64,000 nucleotides of DNA from Rotaria sp. Silwood1 (taxonomy: Eukaryota > Rotifera > Eurotatoria > Philodinida > Philodinidae): contig CAJNOP010000001.1 in NCBI GenBank assembly GCA_905250075.1, forward strand, positions 710,553 through 774,552, in the 5' to 3' direction. Numbering within the stretch: position 1 is the stretch's first letter; the number at the start of each line of letters is the position of its first letter. This document shows positions 41,200 to 52,671 of the stretch, one piece after another. Below the pieces are notes generated by a model. That model was not told where the DNA came from. It made no database searches and saw nothing but the letters and a program-made list of their open reading frames with translations. The translations under genes were made by a program, and so were the position numbers.

Positions 41200-42069
41200 A
41201 AAAAAAAACAAATTATTTTTAAGATTTCAAATGAAAACTTCAAAGAAAATAAATCGAAACAATGAATACTTCTCTTTTTTTTTCTTCGTGCTTGGAAAAC
41301 TGTTGATCATTGTACTAGAAACTATATACAATATTTTTCATTTCATAATCTTCTACGAAGCACAATGAGTCTAAAGATAACAGAATGATGGAAATACAGA
41401 TAAGGTTAGAAAAAAAGCAAGAGAGACAGAGAGAGAAATCATGCACAGTGTAACAGTACGAATTTAACGACGAATAAATCTGAAGCTCACTTAAAGAAAA
41501 TGTCACACATTTTTACATCTAACTAATAGTTCCTTCATGTACTGACTACAATTAAATAAAAAGCTGCAGAAGGTTATCTCATAGTTCAGATTGAATAGAT
41601 TGTTGTTATTTCATTCTTACCAGCAAAGAGTGAGTTACATAAGTATTCATTCAAGTTCTTTCTTCACTAGACTTAGGGCATAACAAAAGTAGTGATTTTA
41701 GTATAATATCACTTCATACAAAGCTCAAAGCAAACTTCTTCTTCATAAGTATTTGTAGTTCTAACAGTACTTTATATTCCTCAGCTATCATCATCATCGT
41801 CATCATCATTCAGTTGTCACAATTATAAGAAAAATTTCAATGAGAACTATGTATCTCTAGTTTAGATCAATAAAGAAAGTTTTCCTTTTTAAATTAAAGT
41901 ATGTACTCCATTTCATCTTAAACTAATAGATATTCATGAGGAATGATATTCTGTTTTCTGAGATCAATCTTTACCTTACATGACAGTCATCAGATGGTAA
42001 AAGTGATTTCGTGAAGATCAAGAATAGGTTGAACATAAATAACGATCTGTGATAAAAAAAATATCTAAA

Positions 42070-42625
42070 AAATATTGGAGAAGTTCATGGTCTTATTTAT
42101 GATGATTCTCATCTTGCACTTGATGAAATACAAGTGGCTACTGTTATTAGTCTAGGCAACCTTGAGTGAATCATTTTTTACCACTTAAAGCTAAACTTTT
42201 ACTGTTCGCTAAATACTCCACCAACTGATTGATGTTCAAGGAGCCGAAACAGTTCTCATATATGAAGAAAATTTAGCGACATTTGAATCAGGAACATGGC
42301 GATTATGTAACGTAAAGACTAGTAATGGATTTTGGTTTTATCATAAACAAACTGATCGACAAGTATCAAATACTATCTCGATAGCAAGCGAAGAAATTTC
42401 ATCAAAAGTAGTTCGACAAAATTGCTTCAATCCCAAAATATTGTTTCCTATACTTTTCTAAAACCACTAGTCTATTATAATCCATCGTATACAACGAAGA
42501 CAATCTATTGATCACTACTATTACATTAATAACTGCTTACAAACCTCTTGTCAACTAAATTAAAAACCAAAGAGCTCTATCTAGTACACATGCCATCAAA
42601 TTCCACCATCATAATACCTAATCCT
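42070..42625 (+). mobile_element. Decayed mariner-type transposase (N-terminal and central parts)
   Basis: The helix-turn-helix remnant IGEVHGLIYDDSHLALDEIQ is followed by a stop. About 170 nt later comes an open segment with GFWFYHKQTDRQVSN and KVVRQNCFNPKILF, corresponding to the mariner block GDETWFYH...PKxxF. After a frame change come YYYINNCL and THAIKFHHHN, the block preceding the second catalytic Asp. The first catalytic Asp position (DETW in the family) reads NGFW, and stops and shifts interrupt the frame, so this copy is dead. Confidence 0.7.
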
Positions 42626-44464
42626 GTAGGTCAAACAATCCAACTATGAGATCTTGTATCATTCTTGTATGTCTTTCGAGAATTTGCACAACATTGTATG
42701 CCTGATTTTGTTCTATTTTCGGTTTCTGTTATCTTGGTTTCATACTAAAGTACATTACTTTTACTTCTACATAAATATTTAGAAAAATTACATGAACTAA
42801 ATGAAACCAAAAATATTCACTTAAAAGACATCGAAAAAATTTTTGTTGAGTTTTATCGTTAATAGGATCTAAAATAAAAAAATAAATAATGTCACATAAT
42901 AAAGTTCTTACTCCTTTGAACTAGTTGTTAAAATGAACTAAAAATAATAACACAAATAGTTCAAACAAGAGAAAATCTATTTCTATTTAATCGAATCAAT
43001 TGTATTATCTGTGAAGCAGATATTCTCAAACAGCCGAGTCGCACTACCTTACCACGAAGCAAAGCAAGATTTTTTGACAGATAGGCGGGTACGAGATGAT
43101 ATGAGATTTGACGATTCGTTCCGTCTCCATACGAAGCATTTTCTACTGAATACATGTTGATTCTCTGACGACATCTATCAATTTTCTTTTAGATATTTTT
43201 TAAGTATTAGCATTGTGACTAAAATCGAGAAATATGCATTCATACATATATGTGTTCCTTTTTAGTCTAATATTTTTATTCTATATTTAGCAGTGCACAT
43301 TGTCTTTCTCTGAAAGTCGGTTAAATAATTTACAATATTAACTCAATTATAGATATAGATAGAGTTTATGAACTTTTTGATTTCAACTTGAATTTTGAAA
43401 AATAGCACAGTACCCTTGTGACAAAAACTCGAGGATTTAGTGAATCTAAAAAAGCAACAAGTTCTTCAAGGTATAATGTACCAAACATCTCACAATCATA
43501 CAAATAAAACAATGAAACACGTCCACAATAGTCATAGTACTTATTTTCACATGCTTCTTATATACATAACAACTTGACTCTCAAAATTGTAATTCATATT
43601 AGACGCGGTGTCTATCCTCTATTTTTATAGGATGTGAATCTTTAGCATAATCATAGTGATATGAATAATATATACCTCCTTTTTTTATAGGATATGAGCC
43701 TTTAGATTGATAATGGCGTTACATAGTTCTTGGGCATGGCTTTATGCTATACGTATATATTATCATGATAATTTTTGAAGATTTGCCAGATCCACACCCT
43801 ATAAAAAGACTAGATTTACAATAGAGATATCGTGCTTATAATTATATCTTTCTTTTTCGAAAACCCTACAAAGACAAGCACTAGCATGGATAGCTGATGT
43901 ATCAGCCGAAATAACTCTCATTTTCCTTTTAATGTGCCTAAGAGAAGACAGACATCGATACTGGTAGCCACAGATGAGAAATAGTCATGCATTTCGGAAC
44001 GAAACACATTATCGAATACATTCGTCCTTCGGCGAATGAAGCACGCATGGTTTTGTTAGGACCATCTTCAACAATGTGAAAGAGAGATATTCATTATCGA
44101 AACTAATGATGATACTTTAAATCAATATTTAGAAATGTTTTTCTTACAGAAAAAAAAACTGTTAAGTCTCCTCTACCATACAAAAAGATTCCGCAGTGTG
44201 AAACAGTAGAAATACTCAAATTTTTTATCTCAAAGCTACTTATGAACTACTCTTTATGATCGTATAAGGTCTTATAAGATTTCGATTATCAGACTTTGCC
44301 AGAATTTTATAGAAAGAATTCTCCAAAATTTACAATGCCCAGGTGAAAAGATCAGATGTAAGTCCTTATATGGTCATTCATAAAGTTTTCCCACTTGTGC
44401 ACATATTCATAAAGATGTATCTACCTATTCCGAATCGAAATGCATCAAAATTATAGCACAATTA

Positions 44465-44600
44465 TGTAATTCTTTAGACTTAGCATCATGCGATTTCTTG
44501 TTATTTGACTTGATTGAAAAACAAATTCTGTTCGATTAGAATGACTTTAAATGGTTGCATCGTGCTGTAGTGAAGACAATGAAATTTTTAAATAAAGATA
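44465..44600 (+). mobile_element. Decayed mariner-type transposase (C-terminal part)
   Basis: Encodes NSLDLASCDFLLFDLIEKQ, the block carrying the last catalytic Asp (family SPDLAPCDFxLFxxLK), then a stop and WLHRAVVKTMKF. It lies 1.8 kb downstream of the central fragment in the same orientation, instead of immediately following it. Either an insertion splits one copy or two copies decayed side by side. Confidence 0.65.
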
Positions 44601-45504
44601 ACTATTAAAAAAATTTTATAAAAAATTAAATAGTTAATGAACTTTTTTCCGACATATTATTGTCCATAAGTTTAGCACAAAGTAAATTCAACATTGATTT
44701 TTTTTTCCCTGGAAAATCTGAACAATGGCACAAGATACTATTTTTTATGGCAGATAATAATGAATTAAAAATACAATGAACATATACTTGTTATAGTTGC
44801 AAATATTAGCCTACACAAAACAAGTTAAGTTTGACCGTATTAATATTTGTATTTGTCCAATAGTTATCTTTATTATTGAGAAATTTTGTTGATAAAATAG
44901 AATGTTTTGTTTTACTCGAAATTCAATTATATTGATTATAATTTGTTTAGATTTGGAATAGTCTTTCTTTGATTCAAACGAAACTCTTTTTGAAAAATTT
45001 TTGAATGTTTTTCTTTTTGTTTGTGCATCTTTCTTGATAAAATCTTGATTAACTTGTATCAAAAAATGTTATCTCATTAGTATTTTTCTGTTGCTTATTT
45101 TTAATAATGATATGTAAAGTTGCATAATTATTTACATCATTCATTACGTAATGTCGATCTTTAACAAACATAATACTAGACAATAAAAATTGTGGCATGT
45201 TTTCTCAACTTCACCCACGTGAATATCATTTCGTATTTGTTTCACTTGATAGAACCCTCGATCCAATAAATACTGACGTTGGACTAATAAATTTATGTTG
45301 AGAAGAATATTTAAAATCAAAACTTCTATTTTCTATATAATCAATACTTTCATGATAATAACAAGAAAAAATAAAACAAAAATTTACGATTTCTTATTGA
45401 TGAATAAACAAACAGATGAATACGTTTATTATACTTAGAGAAATGTTACTGAATAGTTTAAATATTATAATCATAAAAAAAAGAGAAACAAACATAATGA
45501 TAAA

Positions 45505-46396
45505 TCAAGCATACCATCGGTTTCGATTTTGATGTCTATGATCGTTAGAACGTCGAGGAAAATAACTCATGAGGAAGGGATCTGAATTACGATATCGATA
45601 ATCATCATCATATTCCCGCGGTCTGGGCTTTCGTCGAATACTATAAAGTAATATTCAAGATTTATTATTAAGTCTAATAAAAACAAAAAGCAACATACCG
45701 TGGTAAACGAAAACCGTCATCATAGTATGGTGGAGGTGGCTGACGTGGATGATGACATGAATGATGACGTGAATGATGACGTGGTAATGGTAGAGGAGGC
45801 TGGACATATTGAGGTGACATGGCAGGAGGAAAATTGTGTTGAGTTGGACCAAGCGGAATAGGAACAGAAGAATGATTAAAAACGTCTGAACCAGAAGGAA
45901 GTGCAACTGGTTCAGATGTGCGACCTAAAGGAGCACGAGGTAGAGAACGCAAGTTGTGAAAATGATAAATTTTCGAAGACTGATCAGGCTGCATTACAGA
46001 ATCAGGTGGATATTGTGGTTGAGCAGGATGAGTTATTTGATAATCATATGGTTGATTATAGGCCATTGATGGATGTTGTGGATGAGTAGGATGATTTATT
46101 TGATGATCATATGATTGATGATGCGCTATTGGTGGATGCTGTGAATGAGCAGGATGAACTGTTTGATGATCATGTGGTTGGTTATAGGTCATTGCTGATG
46201 GATCTTGATCATAATTCACATGCTGCATCGATGGATGCCAATGACCTTGTGGTCGGTCTATCCAAGAATTATCTGGATAAGGCGTTTGTGCATTATTATT
46301 ATGAATTTCTTGTGGATTAGTTCCATGTTTTGGCCAGTTGTTATGTTCCAAATCACGACTATTAAATAACGTATTTTCTGTCTCTTTTTTAGGCAT
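45505..46396 (-). CDS. His/Pro/Gln-rich disordered protein
   Basis: Exons 46396-45699 and 45640-45505 total 834 nt, 277 aa. The ATG at 46396 starts MPKKETENTL. Residues about 50-140 contain imperfect repeats of roughly 25 residues built on YDHQINHPTHPQHPSMAYNQ. Residues about 180-230 are Pro/His-rich with short SRHHSCHHPRQPPPP-type runs. Exon 2 is Arg/Asp/Tyr-rich (RRKPRPREYDDDYRYR). No signal peptide, membrane segment or folded domain is visible. It follows TERT on the same strand with 181 bp between the TERT stop and this ATG. I do not recognise the family; composition suggests a low-complexity, possibly condensate or RNA-associated protein, but that is a guess. Confidence 0.75.
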
Positions 46397-46577
46397 GTCG
46401 CAATAAACAAATGTTTCTTTACGTAAATGGCATTATTTTTTCAACAATACATGACATCACAACAATTGTTTCATTTAGTTTATATGAATATATATTCCTT
46501 TTCTTTGAATGTGAAAAAAAATCAAAAAAAAAATACAGAAAAAGAAATGAAAGAAAACAGTTTATTTTTTACATAGT

Positions 46578-49500
46578 TTATTCAGATCCAATAATTTTTT
46601 TCATGTCACATTTTCGTTTCTTATTTAAATATTTTAATTTTCTAATCATATGTAAACATCTTGTTATAATAATATGACTTTGAAATAAATGTTTATTTTG
46701 TTTAACTAAACGAATACATGTCATAAAAAATACATATTTACATTGATTAAGTAATTTAATAGATTTTTTATTATAATTAAATGCTTTCTTAATCAACATA
46801 CGTAAACCTGAACGTATTGTACGAAATAGAAATAAACTTTTTGATTGTATATATTTATTTGAATAAAATTGTGCAAAACGATAACACATTGAATGTAAAC
46901 GTTTAAGAAAATAACATGATAAATAATAAAAATTTCTTACTAACGTTTGATCTGATGTATATAAACGATCAAAATAATATGAATGTGAACGTAAATATAA
47001 TGCATTAATTAATGAATGACGTAAATGATAACCTGTTTCACGTGTTATTTTTATAGTTAATTGATTGATTTTTTTTTCAATAGTTTCATTTTGATTTATT
47101 GTAACAAGTATTTCACGTGATTTTATATCAACAAGTGAACCCCAATATTCAACAGGATGAAATTTTTTCATTGTTTTATGACGAATATTTGTTTTTGTTT
47201 TTAATGAATTTGTTAATGAATTATTGACATGATGTAATTCATTTAATTTTTTAGTCATTTTTAATTTAATACGACGTAGACGATAACGATGTGGTGTTAT
47301 AATTAATAAATCATCTTCATGACGTACAGCAAATTCATCTGATAGAGGACTAAAATCAATATCATGATCAATTTTATTTAAATATATTTGTCCAAGCATG
47401 GAAGCTATTCGTAAACCATGATTAATACCAATTATACGACGAAATGTTCTAATCGGCAATTTTTTTGGATGCATTGTATAAAGATACGAACTAAAATTAT
47501 TTACTTCTGGTGTTGTTTTTAGTTTTGATAAGAAATTAAAAAAGTATTTACTTGAATAATTGAGCACGAGTATATTTAAGTAATTTTTCTTTATTATAAA
47601 TTTCAACATGAACATCATGAATAATCATATCATGAAATGTTCCATTACTTACACGTTTTGTAGCATCAGTCATTATTTCAAGCATTTGTTCATTTTCTTT
47701 TCCTACCCAATAAATTGTTTTTCGACGAATAAAACGTCCATTCCGATATTGAGTTTTATACATCGTATGAATATATAAATCATAATTAAATTCACAATTG
47801 TCAAGAAATTCAACTAATGCCTGAAATACATGTTTGAATGTAAGATATATTAAGAATTAAATTCTACTTTAAACTATTGTATTCTATCTTTAAGAGCAGT
47901 GTGAATGAAAAAAGAATACAGCGGAATGAATACATAATGATATACTCATGATAAAAATAGAACGTAAATTATTTGGTTCGGATTAAATGAATTTAAGTAT
48001 TAACACGAACAAAAGAGTTGATCTTTCAAATTATTTCTTTTTCATTGATGTTAATGTCTTTCTAAATCTTGCGGATATGTTTCTCAAGTTACAGACAAAC
48101 AGTAAAACTAAAAAATTTAAGTTCATAAATCCTGCTGCTACCATCTCGAATTAGAACTGATAACAAGAAATAAAGTTAACTTCATAGAAAACAATAAAGT
48201 TGATGATCAGATGGATAATTAGCGATCTAATTTTGCTATAGAAGAATGCTTATATCTCTAGACTTGAATTTTTCTTTTAGCTGATTTTCATGTAACAAAT
48301 ATACGCTGAGTTATTCTAGATACTCAGAAAAATTTGGTCCTATAGACATTGGTTCTGCTCAATTACCATTGAAAAATTAGCTTTAGCGACTGCGTAATAA
48401 ATAGGACAAAAGTTTTCACTATGTGCGTTTTCTTTTATAAAGTCCTGCAAGTTCAAGCAGTATTTTTGAAAACTAAACAGTGCGTTTCGTAGAGAACTCT
48501 TCATACTAAAACAATCTTCACGTTTAGCTTTTCCTGAATTGGCTTAGACTTTTGAAAATGTCCAGTTTAATCTATTCTGAATGGTACAAACCCTTCTTGA
48601 GGAGTCTCTAAATGATTTCCAAGCAAAAAGTTTCATCCCGAGATAAGATCAAATCTCTAAAAAACCGTTTTTTTGGAGAAAGAAATTTTTTTCTAAATAG
48701 TTGAGTACGTACATTCGATTGAATATAAACTGAAACAGCCAATATTCATCGAAAAAAAAGAATTTCAAATGATTACATTTCGTTTTTTGTTGATTTTTCT
48801 CAAAAATTTCCTCCCTCTTCTATTAAGTCTTAATGTAATTTTTGTATTTATTTTGCATAAATGAATTATACATTCACTCACCTTATCAAGATAATCAACA
48901 TTAATTGAATCATAAAAATTTGAAACATCACTTCTCTATAAATGAAAATTCACATATATATCAAATATCTAGTCAAAAAAAAAGCAATAAAATAATCAAA
49001 TCATACGAAAAAATAAGTCATGCTTTCATCATCTATATTTGGTGCAGTTCGACAATAATCTTGCCATCGTCGATGCATTTCAACACGATTAAATGTAGAT
49101 ATACCTATTAAATGTCTATTATGTCTTCGAAGATATTTTAATACTTCATTTGTATATTTTAAATGATTTATATTTTCTCTTGTATTAAATTCTATTTGTG
49201 CACATGCTAAATAACGTACATTTGTCATTTTAGGTACGAATCGTATTTTCCATAAATAACGTATACAATCATAATCATTGACATTTTCTTGTTCGACATT
49301 TAGACAACAAGATTTATAAAATAATTCTTTACGAGATTTTTGTTGTATAACATACCTTTATATATATGTCATTAAATTATAAAAAATAACATATGATGCA
49401 AAAGTAATGGGACAAATATTGAACCTTATATCTCTTCGATCGAGAAGGATACTGAACGAGAATTCGATTTACCAGAACATGAAGGATTATTTTCTCTTTT

Positions 49501-52500
49501 GAATCGTATACAACTTACTTTTACCTTATGCTTATAAATGAAATGTCGCAAGAGAAAAAAGAAGCATCTTAAAAATGGGAACAATCATTTTCTTTTATCA
49601 ACTGATAGCTAATGTTCTTCTCTCTCGAACTGTTATAACTTAACTTTGATATACATTCATGAACAAAATGACACGAGAAGAAAGTGAAACTCTTGTAAAC
49701 CGAATTTTCAATTTTATCAAAATAGTGATTCATTAAAAAATTGCGTAGAATAACAGTTATTTTATGAGGCAAGATATTTTAAGAACAATGATTTATAACA
49801 TATTAAACAAATATTTGAAATATGAACTGGTTGTGATAAAAAATAATTATAACAAAATTAAGTTATATACAGTGCGAAAAAGAAGAAAATTCCCTATCGG
49901 TTGATAAACAAGTTATTGTTCCGACACGTTCTCACTAAACAGATATCACGGTTGAATATTTTGCACCGTTTCTCTACATTAAATGAAAAAAAAACAAGTC
50001 CAAATACGATTTGGAATGGAACAAAAATCTCTATCTTCTAATAAATCAAGTATTCTTTCAGTGCCCTTCTGTCGAAGAGAAATAAAGTTCGACATTTGTC
50101 CCATTACTTTACATGCTATGTTATTCCATAAGAAAAGTTTTTTTCTTACCAAATTTTATGTCGATAAAAAATAAGTTCAAGTTGATGAGATGGTGATGAT
50201 GCTTCTGTAACATAAAAATATGAGCGAACTAATACAAGAACATATTGTATAAGAAAATGTATTAAATGACATATATATAATTGACATATAAGTGAGGATG
50301 AATTTAACATTTGAGTATTTGACCATTGAAAATGTTTAAATTTTAGTTTTCGTACAGCATCACCTACTGAATATTCTTGTATTCGTGGTAATTCAATAAG
50401 AAAACACATTTTATATATAAATAATTTATGATTATATCTTGAACCAAATAATTCTATTGGTAAAATATTTTTTAACCAAATGCAAATAAAATTTTTTATA
50501 CAAGAAATCGGTGTTGTTAAGGGAGCTAATTGATCAAGTGTAGCTGTTGGCTCAGGAACATGATGTTTTGTGAATGAAAATGGTAAACGGGATCGACGTC
50601 GAAGATAAAACTGATGATGATTTAGTTGAAATTTTTCAAATATTGGTATTAGATTTTCACGAATTTGTTCCTTAATAAAAACAAAGTTTGGTCTACTATA
50701 AACATGCGTTAAAAATCATATTCCCATTTTCTTGCGTTTTTCGTTACATATATTTATTGTTGTATCATCGAAACAAATTCGTAAAATCTGTATAAGTTTT
50801 TCGTTATATAATAAATCTCTTAATAAGAAGTATTTTTTGGAATTGTAGCAAATTCAAACAAATATATATAACGAATAACGTTTTTTTTGTCTGCGTCCTC
50901 GACTTTATTTCACAATAGAAAAATTCCTATATCTCTGGACTTGAAGTTTTCTTTTAGCTAGTTTTTTATGTAAAAGATGTATGCTACGTTACTTTAGATA
51001 TTCGGAGAAACTTAGCCCTATAGACCTTTCTGTCGTCGAATAATTATTGGAAAATCCAGCTTTAACTATGTAGTGCTAGAAAGAACAAAAGTTTTCATTG
51101 TGTACGTTATCATTTACAAAGTCTGCAAGCTCAAGCAATATTTTGCAATATTTAACAATGCGTCTTGTAGGGAGATTCTTCAAAATAAACGATCTCTACG
51201 CAGCATTTATCTTGAATATGCTTAGGCTTTTGAAAAAATTGAGATTTTTTTTTTTGTTGACGACATGATTCAGTACCAATATAAAAACGAAAAGTTCTCT
51301 CGTAACTGAATGAGAAGTTTAAAAGTGAATTTTAAATGCTACGAATGCTTTTTATAGATCGCAAAATGATTGCAAAACCAAAGGTCTCGTTGTGCGACAA
51401 GGCCAGGCCATTGTAAAATCAGATTTTTGAGAGGCTATGTTTTTCCTAATTAATTAAACAATTACGTTTGATTAGGTATAAACTGAAAGAGCTAATATTC
51501 ATGGAAAAAGAACTCAGTCGAAACAATAGTCCTGCTAAAGAATCAAAGTACAACCGAATATAGTTAAGTCTCGTTTTCGCTCATACAGAATAAAATATCT
51601 ATAGAAAAACATGAGCAAGTTGTTTTTTTGTGCAAAAATCTATGTATCTCATGCGTGTTAATTATGTTATATCAATATGTTTAGTCCTTTTCGTTACGTC
51701 CTTAACTAAAATAACAAATTCTGTGTTAAACAAAAATTTTTCAAATAATGTTTTATGAAGAATTTCTTCAAAATTTTTCGTACCACTTCTTCTTTTGGTC
51801 GATGATTAAAAAATGTTTTACTAAAATTTGATTCAAATAAAGCATCAACAAATAATTTTTCATTAAATGATTTTTCAATCGGATGATGAATATCAAATCG
51901 TTCATATTTCGATATATGATATTGTATCATATTTCTAGCAATTAATGTTTCATATAAATCTGTTAAATGTGCTTGTTGTCCTTGTTTAGTTGCATGTAAA
52001 TGAAATTGTACTGTACGTTTTCTTCTATTGAATTTATCTAATCTTAAATTATTTTGTTGTTTTTCTTTTAAATTCCTTGTTATATAATAAGGTATATTAA
52101 AAAATGTTTCACGTGTACCACATAATTGTATAAATAATTGTCTTTTACGTGTTAAACATTCAATTAATTGAAATTCAGTTAAAAGATAAATTAATACATC
52201 ATCAATTAAATATTCACGTCTTTTAAGCCATATATTTGATAAACAAATATGTGTAATCAACGAATTTTTATAAACATAATCATCATATTGAAATGTATTT
52301 TTAGTTAAAATTTTATTTTTTAAATCAATATTTGTTAAAAGTATATTTAAACGATTTTTCATATAACAATTTAGTAAAAGATTATAAAGAAATAGTTGTT
52401 TATCATTTATTATGGATTGTTTTCTTTGAAGAATTTCTTTCCATTGTATTTCTTGTTTAGGTGTCATTTTTTTTGTTAAATAAATTCCCTGAAAAATTTC

Positions 52501-52578
52501 TTTTTGATTTGAATCCATATTTGGTAAATATTTTATAAGTGAATCTAATTCAGTATAACAATTTTTTAAAATATTCAT
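46578..52578 (-). CDS. TERT: Telomerase reverse transcriptase (TERT)
   Basis: Catalytic protein of telomerase. Six exons: 52578-51784, 50670-50150, 49355-49007, 48935-48882, 47820-47552 and 47490-46578, totalling 2901 nt, 966 aa. TEN-domain GQ-like block: IDDVLIYLLTEFQLIECL then LCGT. RNA-binding domain: LFGSRYNHKLF (QFP/CP region) and the TERT-specific T motif FYVTEASS...LIFYRHKIW. RT domain: motif 1 IRFVPKMTNVRYL; motif 2 region; motif A SDVSNFYDSIN with catalytic Asp; an insertion-in-fingers region; motif B' IGINHGLRIASML; motif C HEDDLLIITPH with the Asp pair; motif E EYWGSLVDIKSRE. The C-terminal extension is Lys/Tyr-rich. All three catalytic Asp are present, and the T motif separates it from Penelope-type elements. 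The exon 1 donor is uncertain (51784 or 51787), and an extra small exon in the 1.1-kb first intron cannot be excluded. Confidence 0.95.
48250..48751. repeat. TERT: Interspersed repeat, copy A (TERT intron 4)
   Basis: Shares long stretches with 50928..51510: starts TATATCTCTAGACTTGAA, continues TTCTTTTAGCT, later CCTATAGACAT and AACAAAAGTTTTCA, and ends AATATTCAT. Non-coding, diverged by many substitutions and small indels. Confidence 0.7.
50928..51510. repeat. TERT: Interspersed repeat, copy B (TERT intron 1)
   Basis: The same family as the 48250 copy, in the same orientation relative to TERT. It also aligns with the tektin-2 intron copy around 57990..58800, including CTCGTAACTGAATGAGAAGTT. 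The copy in tektin-2 is interrupted by a hAT-like element; this one shows the uninterrupted state. Confidence 0.7.
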
Positions 52579-52671
52579 AATTACCCGCGTAGAAATAAAA
52601 AAAAAGCAGAAGACAAAGTCAAAAAATGTTCTCTTTTTTTCTTATCTAAAAATAAAATAAAAATTTCATTG
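52579..52671. promoter_or_regulatory. 93-bp bidirectional promoter, TERT and unknown gene
   Basis: Only 93 bp separate the divergent ATGs of TERT (52578, -) and the 438-aa unknown gene (52672, +). It is dominated by poly-A/T tracts plus one CCCGCG block close to the TERT start. Any core promoters must overlap or lie inside 5' UTRs. Confidence 0.55.

Larger units (their letters stand above)
41200..45504. other. Gene-free stretch with transposon relics
   Basis: 4.3 kb with no intact gene. Holds the decayed mariner fragments described separately and an AGGTC-type MITE end fragment near 44340. The remainder is unassigned AT-rich sequence. Confidence 0.5.

Noticed and set aside
45655-45906. 83-codon minus-strand frame overlapping the His/Pro-rich gene
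   Set aside because: Out-of-frame shadow of the coding exon created by its repeats.
46578-52578. Penelope-like or other retroelement RT instead of TERT
   Set aside because: The TEN-type GQ block, CP/QFP block and T motif upstream of the RT domain are TERT-specific, and no endonuclease or repeat ends are seen.
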